A stretch of DNA of 5,256 bases from DASPLH01 sp035627675 (lineage in GTDB: Bacteria > Acidobacteriota > Terriglobia > Terriglobales > Acidobacteriaceae): assembly GCA_035627675.1 (NCBI GenBank), contig DASPLH010000093.1, forward strand, positions 1 through 5,256, given 5' to 3'. The position numbers were made by a program, and so were the translations under genes. Numbering within the stretch: the stretch's first letter is position 1; each line of letters begins with the position of its first letter. This document shows positions 1 through 5,256 of the stretch, piece by piece. The notes beneath the pieces are model-generated. The model was not told the DNA's origin. It did not search any database and saw nothing but the letters and a program-made list of their open reading frames with translations.

Positions 1-1862
1 CCGATGGCGCGGGCCATTTGTGCGAGGCGCGTAATGCTCTCCTCGACGTTGGCTCCGTCCACCATCATCAGGTCGGCCAGTTCGTCCACGATGATGACGA
101 TATAGGGCAGCGGTTTCTGCTCGGAGCCGTCCTCGAACAGGCTTGGCGTGGATCCCTCTTCAAAGAGCCGGTTGTACTGGTCGATGTTGCGCACGCCCTT
201 CTCGGCCAGCAGCTTGAGGCGGCGCTCCATCTCGCGCACGGCGTTGCGCAAGGCGTTGGAGGCAAGTTTCGGCTCGCTGATGATCGGCGTGTAGAGGTGC
301 GGCACGCCGTCATAGTTGCCGAGTTCCACGCGCTTCGGGTCCACGAGAATCAGGCGGACCTGGTCGGGCGACGCCTTGTAGAGCAGCGACATGATGAAGG
401 CATTGATCGCCACCGACTTGCCGGAGCCGGTCGAGCCGGCGATCAGCAGGTGCGGCATCGAGTTCAACTCGGTCGTCATGATGCGGCCGTTGATGTCTTT
501 GCCCAGCGAGAACGTGAGCTTGGATTTGTTGTTCGCGAACTCTTCGCTCTCGACGACCTCTCGCAGCCAGATGGTCTCTCGCTTCTGGTTCGGGACCTGG
601 ATACCCACCGTGGACTTGCCCGACATGCGCTCGATCAGGATGCTCTCGGCTTTCATGGCGAGGCAGAGGTCTTCGTTCAGTCCGGTGATGCGGCTGAGCT
701 TGATGCCGGCTTCGGGCTTGAACTCGTAGGTCGTGACAACCGGGCCGGGGTTGATCTGCACAACCTGTCCGCGAACGTCGAACTCGGCGCACTTTTCGCT
801 CACGACCTGCGCCAGTTCCTTCAGTTCCTGTTCGTCGAATTCGTTGCGCGCGTCCGGGCGATGGAGCAGCGAACTCGATGGCAGCTTCCAGCCGCCTTGC
901 GCTCGCGGCAATGTCGTTTTGGCCGTCTTCTCGGCGTCGGCACGACTTGTAACCTCGATGTCCGACGTCTCGATGAGAGTTTCTGCGATCCTCTCACCCG
1001 CAGGAGAGCCGGAGAAGGCGTCTTCCTCTTCCATCATGCGCTCAATGCCGCTGCGCACGGGTGCCTTGTAAGCCGGTGGCGCAGCGACTGGAACTGGCTC
1101 CTGGGTCGCGGGCGGCCGCTGGGTCCGCTCCACGGCGGCGACCGGGGGGGCAGGCTCGGGCACATTGCGGGACGAGATCTCCGCTACGCGAGCTTTCTCC
1201 TTCTCGCGGCGCTTCTTCTCAAGTTCCTGCTGCGCGCGCGTCTTCTCGCGCCGCTCCGCCCAGTCCTGGTAGCGGTCGCGCAGCGCGATGAGGAATGTGA
1301 ACCGGGTCTGGAACCACAAGCGCAACGCGCTGAACGAGAATGCAGTCGCCAGGAAAAGGGCGACGGCAATGGCGGCCAGCGCGACGATGTACGCGCCGGT
1401 GATGTTGAGGTAGTGAATGAGCGCGTCGCCGACAATGCGTCCCAGCAGGCCTTCGACCGGGATTGCCTGGTCCCAGTGCCAGCGCCAGGGCAACAGCGCC
1501 AGCAGCGCGGAGGAAAAGACCAGGAGCGCCACCGCCCCGGTGCTCTTGGCCGCGGCGCTTTCGACTTTCTTCGAGTGGAACCAGCGGATGGCCAGAAGCA
1601 CGATGAACACGGGCAGTAGGAAGGCTGCGAGTCCGAGTGCCTGGAGCAGAATGTCGGACGAGTATGCGCCAAGCACGCCGATCCAGTTCTCCGCCGGACG
1701 CGAGCCCGGCGGGTCGGCGGCGGTGTTCAGAGACGGGTCGAGCGGCGAGTACGAAGCCAGCGCGAGGAAAAGGAGCGTCGCGGAGACAAAGATCAGAAAC
1801 CCGATCAGCTCATTCAGTCGCTTGTTAGCGGTCGGGTTGAAGATTCGCGATGCGAACGTCAT
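1..1862 (-). CDS. ftsK: DNA translocase FtsK/SpoIIIE, N-terminal 620 residues (3' end outside window)
   Basis: This is an inner-membrane, ATP-driven, ring-forming DNA pump that clears chromosome ends from the closing septum. The visible part has four hydrophobic segments (about residues 18-38, 70-94, 109-125 and 153-180). A charged, Arg/Lys/Glu-rich stretch (195-226) and a Pro/Ala-rich linker (about 234-268) follow, then the alpha domain (about 341-450, with DVRGQVVQINPGPVVTTYEF at 362-381). The RecA-like motor comes next: Walker A GSTGSGKS at 476-483 (Lys482), the family signature VDPKRVELGNYDGVPHL at 507-523, and Walker B IIVDELAD at 590-597 (Asp593, Glu594). The rest of the motor and the winged-helix gamma domain that reads polar DNA motifs lie off the left edge. 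The linker is short compared with E. coli FtsK. I chose ATG 1862, which opens MTFASRIFNPTANKRLNE. An in-frame ATG at 1898 would add 12 residues (MQWCPQTESHAS) that do not look like family sequence. Neither start has a well-spaced Shine-Dalgarno. Family assignment is near certain; the start is less so. Confidence 0.96.
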   Translation of the reverse strand, partial: MTFASRIFNPTANKRLNELIGFLIFVSATLLFLALASYSPLDPSLNTAADPPGSRPAENWIGVLGAYSSDILLQALGLAAFLLPVFIVLLAIRWFHSKKVESAAAKSTGAVALLVFSSALLALLPWRWHWDQAIPVEGLLGRIVGDALIHYLNITGAYIVALAAIAVALFLATAFSFSALRLWFQTRFTFLIALRDRYQDWAERREKTRAQQELEKKRREKEKARVAEISSRNVPEPAPPVAAVERTQRPPATQEPVPVAAPPAYKAPVRSGIERMMEEEDAFSGSPAGERIAETLIETSDIEVTSRADAEKTAKTTLPRAQGGWKLPSSSLLHRPDARNEFDEQELKELAQVVSEKCAEFDVRGQVVQINPGPVVTTYEFKPEAGIKLSRITGLNEDLCLAMKAESILIERMSGKSTVGIQVPNQKRETIWLREVVESEEFANNKSKLTFSLGKDINGRIMTTELNSMPHLLIAGSTGSGKSVAINAFIMSLLYKASPDQVRLILVDPKRVELGNYDGVPHLYTPIISEPKLASNALRNAVREMERRLKLLAEKGVRNIDQYNRLFEEGSTPSLFEDGSEQKPLPYIVIIVDELADLMMVDGANVEESITRLAQMARAI

Positions 1863-1898
1863 AGAGGCGTGGCTCTCGGTTTGAGGACACCACTGCAT

Positions 1899-1925
1899 GG
1901 GCGTCGAGAGACGCCCTCCGAGGGC
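1899..1925 (-). promoter_or_regulatory. Two overlapping alternative hairpins in the presumed ftsK leader
   Basis: On the plus strand, GGGCGTC-GAGA-GACGCCC (1899-1916) is a perfect 7-bp stem with a 4-base loop. GCCCT-CCG-AGGGC (1913-1925) is a perfect 5-bp stem with a 3-base loop. They share 1913-1916, so one RNA cannot form both at once. In the minus-strand transcript they lie between the probable promoter and the ftsK start. They also contain the only purine-rich Shine-Dalgarno-like stretch (GGAGGG, 1919 down to 1914). That stretch is 15 bases from the alternative ATG at 1898 and is partly buried in either stem. There is no U-tract, so this is not a terminator. The structures are seen directly; a regulatory role is inference, and such short GC-rich stems can occur by chance. 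Confidence 0.35.
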
Positions 1926-1949
1926 CTTGGATCACGCCAGAGCGGGACG

Positions 1950-1958
1950 ATTATGACA
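1950..1958 (-). promoter_or_regulatory. Probable extended -10 promoter of ftsK
   Basis: Read on the minus strand, TGTCATAAT fits the extended -10 pattern TGnTATAAT with five of six hexamer bases (CATAAT at 1955 down to 1950) and the upstream TG. It sits in the 184-base gap between uppP and ftsK, in one of the few AT-rich patches of the window. A start site near 1943 would leave a leader of about 80 bases before ATG 1862. I see no good -35 hexamer 16-18 bases upstream (best is CTGCTT), as is tolerated for extended -10 promoters. This would let ftsK be transcribed apart from uppP. It rests on consensus matching only. Confidence 0.45.
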
Positions 1959-1974
1959 AAAATCCAGACAAAAA
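1955..1974 (-). repeat. Tandem 8-base direct repeat next to the ftsK promoter
   Basis: On the plus strand GACAAAAA occurs at 1955-1962 and again at 1967-1974, a 12-base period with TCCA between. On the minus strand this reads TTTTTGTC twice, and the downstream copy ends inside the -10 hexamer. It could be a small regulator or bent-DNA site, or simple T-rich promoter sequence. The repeat is seen directly; function is unknown. Confidence 0.4.
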
Positions 1975-2046
1975 GCAGGGGGAAACGCAAGGGAGATGCT
2001 AGTCAGCTACTCTCTCCAGCTCGGCTTCGCGTGAGATTTACCGGTT

Positions 2047-2919
2047 TTAGCGCCCCGCCATCGCCCACCAGAGCACCACTGCACCGAATACGATGCGATA
2101 TACGGCGAACGGAACGAACCCGCGACGGCGTACCCACCCCATGAACCACGCAACCACCCCGTAGGCGACGATGAAGGAGACCACGAAGCCGACCGCGAGC
2201 ACCGTCCAGTTGTGCAGGGTGAAGCTGATGCTGCCGAGCGCGCTCGGTCCGCCGTCTTCGCCGCGAACGGCCTTCAGCAGGTCATACGAGGTCGCGGCCG
2301 CCATCGTTGGGATCGAGACAAAAAAGGAAAATTCCAGGGCAGCGCTGCGCGACATCCCACCGAGCTGCCCGGCGGCGATGGTGGCCATGGAGCGCGAAGT
2401 CCCGGGAAATACGGCGGCCAGCACCTGGCACAGTCCGACCCATATGGACTGGCCCAGTCCCATCTGCTCCATGTGATCGGCGCGGCGCGGCAACGTTCCG
2501 CGGTCGTAGAGGACGTCGATAACCCACATCAGAATGCCGCCGATGACGAGCGACATCCCCATGACCGTGAGGCTCTCCAGATGCTTGCCGATGATCTTCG
2601 TCAGCAGGAACGTCGGGACGGCCGTGAACACGAACGCGATGAGCACGAGTGTCAGCGGATGATTCAGGGCGGTGCGGTCGCCTCGCTCGCCATCCGGAAA
2701 AGTACGGACAAACTTGGCGATGCGATCGCGGAAATAGATGGGCAGGCAAAGGATGGCGCCGAGCTGGATGACGATGGAAAACATCTTCCAGTAGCTGTCG
2801 GTGAGGTCGACGCCGAGGAGCGCTTCGAAAATCCGGAGGTGAGCCGTAGAGCTTACGGGGAGAAATTCGGTGAGTCCTTCGATGATGCCGAGCAGCACCG
2901 CAAGCAGATAGCTGTTCAT
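2047..2919 (-). CDS. uppP: Undecaprenyl-diphosphatase (UppP/BacA)
   Basis: This integral membrane phosphatase converts undecaprenyl diphosphate to undecaprenyl phosphate. It recycles the lipid carrier used for peptidoglycan and other surface polymers, and overexpression of the family gives bacitracin resistance. The protein is 290 residues, slightly longer than E. coli UppP (273). Both family signatures are intact. The first is EGLTEFLPVSSTAHL at 14-28, with Glu14, Glu18 and His27 matching E. coli Glu17, Glu21 and His30. The second is PGTSRSMATIAAGQ at 172-185, with Arg176 matching the essential Arg174. Alternating hydrophobic segments over the whole length fit a multi-pass membrane protein. 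I chose ATG 2919 (MNSYLLAVLLGIIEG) because AGGAG lies 4 bases upstream and the family sequence starts there; an in-frame ATG at 2952 adds 11 unrelated residues and lies inside a hairpin. The upstream hairpin at 2941-2965 probably insulates or controls this gene. ftsK follows on the same strand after 127 bases or more. Identification is firm. Confidence 0.97.
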   Translation of the reverse strand: MNSYLLAVLLGIIEGLTEFLPVSSTAHLRIFEALLGVDLTDSYWKMFSIVIQLGAILCLPIYFRDRIAKFVRTFPDGERGDRTALNHPLTLVLIAFVFTAVPTFLLTKIIGKHLESLTVMGMSLVIGGILMWVIDVLYDRGTLPRRADHMEQMGLGQSIWVGLCQVLAAVFPGTSRSMATIAAGQLGGMSRSAALEFSFFVSIPTMAAATSYDLLKAVRGEDGGPSALGSISFTLHNWTVLAVGFVVSFIVAYGVVAWFMGWVRRRGFVPFAVYRIVFGAVVLWWAMAGR

Positions 2920-2923
2920 TCCA

Positions 2924-2928
2924 CTCCT
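2924..2928 (-). promoter_or_regulatory. Ribosome-binding site of uppP
   Basis: AGGAG on the minus strand, four bases before ATG 2919. It decides the start in favour of 2919 over the in-frame ATG at 2952. It is close to the hairpin at 2941-2965, so folding or termination there could affect translation as well as transcription. Confidence 0.65.
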
Positions 2929-2940
2929 GACGCAACAAGA

Positions 2941-2965
2941 ACGCGCTGCCACCCTGGCAGCGCGT
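2941..2965 (-). terminator. Probable rho-independent terminator (or attenuator) between the SH3b/TPR gene and uppP
   Basis: ACGCGCTGCCA (2941-2951) and TGGCAGCGCGT (2955-2965) form a perfect 11-bp, mostly GC stem with a 3-base loop. On the minus strand the stem is followed by TCTTGTTG, a moderate U-rich tail; the other side has no T-run, so it acts on minus-strand transcription. It begins 21 bases after the stop codon of the SH3b/TPR gene, as expected for the end of that transcription unit. It also ends only 21 bases before the uppP ATG, leaving little room for a separate uppP promoter downstream. Partial read-through or attenuation is therefore possible. Confidence 0.75.
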
Positions 2966-2986
2966 AAGAGATGTCGTGTGTGGCGG

Positions 2987-3928
2987 TCAGTCCGCAGCGT
3001 TGCCGAAAACGGGTATGTTGTTCTGAACCATATATATCAGACGCTGGGCTCGGGCGTTCCAATCGGGACTGCTATTCCTGGCCATCGCTTGCTGGGCGGC
3101 TGCCACGGCACGCTGCGCGGCCTGCGGGCTCTTCTTCTGCTGTCCTTCCACCTTGTAGATCTCAATCAGCGCGCCATAACGCGAAGCGGCGTTGTACCAG
3201 GCCTCGGCGGCCGCCGGCGAGTTGGGATGCTCCCTGGCGTACTCTTCGAACACTTCGGCTTCCTTCTCCGGACACTTCGACTGCGCCTGCCACTCGAGGC
3301 AGAGCTTGTTGTCGAGCAGGTGAAACGCGGCGAGGTCGGCCCACTTCGTCCGCGGAAACTTCTTCATCACCTGCTTCATGGCCTCCTCCTCGATCTTCGG
3401 ACGCGAATTTGGATCGCTCGTCGGACGCCGCTTGCGGCCCTCGATGTCGTCCTTGTCCATCTGCCACTGGATGTCGGCGGCGCGATAGAGGGCCTCGCCG
3501 GCGAGCGGCGACTGCGGGAAGTATTCCGCCACGCGCGCGTACAGCCGGCGCGCGTCACCCGCCGCTCCCTTGCGTCCGCCGCGGCGGCTCGCCTCGCTCT
3601 CGGAATCCACGGCCTCTCCGTACAGGATCTGGTCGCCGTTTGGCGTGGCGGCGGTGATTACGCCCTTGTCCTGTATCCAGCCGGAGATGTCGCGGTCGTT
3701 GCCGAACTTCTGCGACACCGTAGCGAGCACGTGGAGCCAGCCCTTGGTGCGCTCGAGGATCGCAACCTCGCGTCCGCGCTCCGCCGTGATGAGCTTGTCG
3801 GAGGCGACGTCCGGCGCAAGGTAGACCACGGCCGCCCTGACGGTAACTCCGCGCTCGGCCTGTGCGGCGAAGGCAAATGCAGGCAGGAATAGCAGCAGGG
3901 CCGGAACGATGATCTTGCGGGTCAGCAT
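2987..3928 (-). CDS. Secreted SH3b-domain and TPR-like repeat protein, function unknown
   Basis: I recognise the architecture but not a named gene. The 313-residue protein starts with a classic signal peptide: Arg4-Lys5, a hydrophobic core at 6-20, then AFA at 19-21 as a likely signal peptidase I site. There is no lipobox cysteine, so it should be soluble in the periplasm or exported. Residues about 27-92 look like a bacterial SH3 domain, with features VRAAVVYLAP, RGREVAILE, GWLHV and SGWIQDKGVI. Residues about 122-256 hold helical TPR-like repeats; the clearest are at 122-156, about 182-208 and 221-256, each with a FP/HP-x-S or FPRTKW turn followed by Ala-rich helices. The mature part has only two cysteines, Cys210 and Cys219. 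ATG 3928 has a good Shine-Dalgarno (AGGGAG) overlapping the stop codon of the dehydratase 9 bases upstream, so the two are co-transcribed and perhaps translationally coupled. The general shape recalls periplasmic scaffold or envelope-assembly factors (BamD/YbgF-like TPR proteins), but no specific role can be claimed. Confidence 0.9.
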   Translation of the reverse strand: MLTRKIIVPALLLFLPAFAFAAQAERGVTVRAAVVYLAPDVASDKLITAERGREVAILERTKGWLHVLATVSQKFGNDRDISGWIQDKGVITAATPNGDQILYGEAVDSESEASRRGGRKGAAGDARRLYARVAEYFPQSPLAGEALYRAADIQWQMDKDDIEGRKRRPTSDPNSRPKIEEEAMKQVMKKFPRTKWADLAAFHLLDNKLCLEWQAQSKCPEKEAEVFEEYAREHPNSPAAAEAWYNAASRYGALIEIYKVEGQQKKSPQAAQRAVAAAQQAMARNSSPDWNARAQRLIYMVQNNIPVFGNAAD

Positions 3929-3933
3929 GAACT

Positions 3934-3939
3934 CTCCCT
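3934..3939 (-). promoter_or_regulatory. Ribosome-binding site of the SH3b/TPR gene, overlapping the upstream stop codon
   Basis: AGGGAG on the minus strand ends five bases before ATG 3928. Its first two bases are the last two of the dehydratase stop TAG (3940 down to 3938). This supports start 3928 and suggests that ribosomes ending on the dehydratase can help start the next gene. Confidence 0.65.
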
Positions 3940-4924
3940 ATGCAGTGGTCTGGGCCAGCACTTCGGCCAGCAGCTTAGGCTCGGCGTTTCCGCCGCTGAT
4001 GATTGCAACCGTCTTCCCGCTGGCGGGAAGCCTCTCGCGCAGGAACAGCCAGGCGGCGAAGGTGACCGCTCCGCTGGGCTCGGCGATCAGCCGGGCGGAG
4101 GTCATCATGCACCGCATGGCCGCGCGGATCTGGTCCTCGCTGACGGTGACGATGTCATCCATAAACCGGCTGAGATGCTCGAAGTTGCGGACGCCGATGC
4201 TCTGCGTGCGGAGTCCGTCGGCCAGCGTGCTGGCGGCACGCTCGGGTGCGATCTGCACGATGCGTCCTTCGCTGAGGCTCTGTTGCGCGTCGTTGGCGAG
4301 CGCGGGTTCGACTCCGATGACCTTCGCGGCGGAGCCGCTGAGCTTGACGGCCGCCGCCACGCCGCTGGAGAGTCCACCGCCGCCGACGGGGACGAGAACG
4401 AGTCCGACATCGCGCAGATCCTCGAGAATTTCGACGCCGATCGTGCCCTGGCCGGCGATGATGTGCTCGTCATCGTAGGGCGGGATGATGACGTAACCGT
4501 GTTCGGCGGCGAGTTCCTGCGCCTTGCGCATGCGCTCGTCGCTTCCGGCGCCCACTTCGACGATTTCGGCCCCAAGCGCTTCCGTAGCCATGCGCTTCAC
4601 CTTGGGAGCGTTGCGCGGCATCACGATCACCGACTTCGCCCGCAGCGCGCGGGCAGCATAGGCAACGCCCTGCGCGTGGTTCCCGCTGGAGTAGGTGATG
4701 ACGCCACGGGCGCGCTCTTCCGGCGCGAGAGAGGCGATCTTGTTGTAGGCCCCGCGCAGCTTGAAGCTGCCGATCGGCTGCATGCTCTCGGGCTTGAGAT
4801 AGAGCTGCTCGGTGCCGTGGTGGGCGTGGTCACCCGAAGGCGGATAGTAACGGAGCAGTGGAGTGCGCACCGCCACGCCCTGGATACGCTGCTGTGCTTC
4901 GCGAACCTGTTCAAGCGAGATCAT
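3938..4924 (-). CDS. Threonine/serine dehydratase, PLP fold type II, no ACT domain (IlvA/TdcB-like)
   Basis: This cytosolic pyridoxal-phosphate enzyme most likely deaminates L-threonine to 2-oxobutanoate and ammonia (or serine to pyruvate). The 328-residue protein has the family motifs: GSFKLRGA at 52-59 with Lys55 as the Schiff-base lysine, SSGNHAQG at 79-86 for the substrate carboxylate, GGGGL at 181-185 holding the cofactor phosphate, and SGGN at 310-313 near the pyridine nitrogen. It ends soon after SGGN, so it lacks the C-terminal ACT-like domains of isoleucine-regulated IlvA. In size it matches TdcB and the serine-racemase group. Choosing between ilvA, tdcB and a racemase from sequence alone is unsafe, so I give no symbol. 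SGGNAE replaces the more usual SGGNVD. I chose ATG 4924 (MISLEQVREAQQRIQGVAVRTPLL), a typical family N-terminus. An in-frame ATG at 5014 would add 30 unrelated residues. No strong Shine-Dalgarno precedes 4924. The SH3b/TPR gene follows after 9 bases. Confidence 0.93.
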   Translation of the reverse strand: MISLEQVREAQQRIQGVAVRTPLLRYYPPSGDHAHHGTEQLYLKPESMQPIGSFKLRGAYNKIASLAPEERARGVITYSSGNHAQGVAYAARALRAKSVIVMPRNAPKVKRMATEALGAEIVEVGAGSDERMRKAQELAAEHGYVIIPPYDDEHIIAGQGTIGVEILEDLRDVGLVLVPVGGGGLSSGVAAAVKLSGSAAKVIGVEPALANDAQQSLSEGRIVQIAPERAASTLADGLRTQSIGVRNFEHLSRFMDDIVTVSEDQIRAAMRCMMTSARLIAEPSGAVTFAAWLFLRERLPASGKTVAIISGGNAEPKLLAEVLAQTTA

Positions 4925-5036
4925 GACTGCCCAACAGTGTACGCCGGACCTGAAGGAGGAGTTTGCCAGTGGGCTGCGGGTATGCAGCATCATCAGCCGC
5001 GAGCAATGCCGCATTTCCCACCAAGAACACGATGAA

Positions 5037-5112
5037 CCACGGATCTACACAGATTCACACGGATAGGATAGATAAAGAACCTCAATCCGTGTGGATCCGT
5101 GGGAATCCGTGG
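5037..5112. repeat. Imperfect inverted repeat made of six 10-base CACGGAT units
   Basis: The left arm (5037-5064) and right arm (5085-5112) are 28 bases each and pair with five mismatches around a 20-base loop. Each arm is three tandem 10-base units. Plus-strand units are CCACGGATCT, ACACAGATTC and ACACGGATAG; minus-strand units on the right are CCACGGATTC, CCACGGATCC and ACACGGATTG. Five of six carry the exact core CACGGAT. The element lies 57 bases after the RNase J stop and 112 bases before the dehydratase start, and is the main content of this spacer. From general familiarity, similar ATCCGTG-rich strings recur in intergenic regions of many environmental bacteria. It could be a dispersed REP-like element, a transcript-end hairpin or a protein-binding site. 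The rest of 4925-5169 shows no convincing gene or promoter. Confidence 0.8.
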
Positions 5113-5169
5113 CTGACGGTTTCGACTCGATGGCGAAGCGGGGCTGGATGCCGACCACTGACTTCGCAC

Positions 5170-5256
5170 CTACACTTCCACGATTACCGGCATGATCAGC
5201 GGACGCCGTTGCGTGTTCTTCGAGATGTAGCGCTTCAGGTCCTGGCGGATCTTTTC
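5170..5256 (-). CDS. rnj: Ribonuclease J, last 28 codons (5' part outside window)
   Basis: The minus-strand frame that enters at the right edge reads EKIRQDLKRYISKNTQRRPL and then IMPVIVEV before TAG (5172 down to 5170). The ending RRPLIMPVIVEV closely resembles the conserved extreme C-terminus of RNase J proteins, which end in sequences of the type RRPMILPIIMEV. The preceding helix with QDLKRYI fits the small C-terminal domain used in dimerisation. RNase J is a metallo-beta-lactamase-fold 5'-3' exonuclease and endonuclease in mRNA decay and RNA processing. The catalytic domain is off the window and cannot be checked. No simple terminator follows directly; the CACGGAT inverted repeat lies 57 bases downstream. 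Confidence 0.78.
   Translation of the reverse strand, partial: EKIRQDLKRYISKNTQRRPLIMPVIVEV

Noticed and set aside
18..1619. A 533-residue plus-strand open frame, the longest complete one in the window
   Set aside because: It is wholly antisense to ftsK, whose minus-strand frame has unmistakable family motifs. Its translation is His/Arg/Asp/Leu-rich with no recognisable domain, typical of a GC-rich shadow frame.
1992..2017. Possible terminator hairpin after uppP (GGAGA/TCTCC with an inner TAG/CTA)
   Set aside because: The 5-bp outer and 3-bp inner stems are separated by a 3x3 internal loop, and the nearest T-run is more than 10 bases away and belongs to the ftsK promoter region. It is too weak to call.
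2212..2967. A 251-residue plus-strand open frame
   Set aside because: It is antisense to uppP and runs through the terminator hairpin. The composition is Arg/His/Asp-rich, with no family signal.
2978..3892. A 304-residue plus-strand open frame
   Set aside because: It is antisense to the SH3b/TPR gene, which has a signal peptide, coherent domains and a good ribosome-binding site.
4175..5035. A 286-residue plus-strand open frame
   Set aside because: It is antisense to the dehydratase, which has all its catalytic motifs.
4925..5036. Promoter for the dehydratase (for example a TACACT-like -10 near 4939-4944)
   Set aside because: Only four of six -10 bases match and there is no acceptable -35 at 16-18 bases. 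This is not distinguishable from chance.
4953..5256. Plus-strand AAGGAGGAG followed by GTG at 4969 and an open frame to the window end (96 codons)
   Set aside because: The ribosome-binding-like site is perfect, but the frame passes through the CACGGAT repeat and then runs antisense to the RNase J terminus. Its translation has no protein-like pattern, and the openness is explained by the GC-rich antisense frame.

Overview
This is a GC-rich (roughly 60%) bacterial chromosomal segment in which every gene I can support lies on the minus strand. Read in the direction of transcription (high to low coordinates) the order is: the last 28 codons of ribonuclease J, a threonine/serine dehydratase without an ACT domain, a secreted SH3b plus TPR-like protein, undecaprenyl-diphosphatase (UppP/BacA), and the first 620 codons of the FtsK/SpoIIIE DNA translocase, which runs off the left edge. 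The gene set and protein style suggest a Gram-negative environmental bacterium, and my best guess is Acidobacteriota. That is inference from general familiarity, not a database match.

Layout. Positions 5170-5256 hold the RNase J C-terminus. Positions 4925-5169 are a 245-base spacer whose main content is a 76-base imperfect inverted repeat built from six copies of a 10-base unit with core CACGGAT. The dehydratase (3938-4924) and the SH3b/TPR gene (2987-3928) are 9 bases apart, and the ribosome-binding site of the second overlaps the stop codon of the first, so they form a transcription unit. A strong 11-bp stem hairpin at 2941-2965 follows that unit and ends only 21 bases before the uppP start codon. 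uppP fills 2047-2919. The 184-base gap between uppP and ftsK (1863-2046) carries a probable extended -10 promoter and two overlapping, mutually exclusive hairpins in the presumed ftsK leader.

Function. Three of the five genes concern the cell envelope or division: UppP recycles the lipid carrier for peptidoglycan and other surface polymers, FtsK couples septum formation to chromosome clearance, and the SH3b/TPR protein has a signal peptide for export to the periplasm. The dehydratase (amino-acid metabolism) and RNase J (RNA decay and processing) are housekeeping enzymes. I see no mobile element, CRISPR array, tRNA, rRNA or defence system. I do not think the window holds a new system in the strong sense. 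The items most worth a second look are non-coding: the CACGGAT inverted repeat, the hairpin just before uppP, and the alternative hairpins before ftsK. The uncharacterised SH3b/TPR protein is also worth attention.
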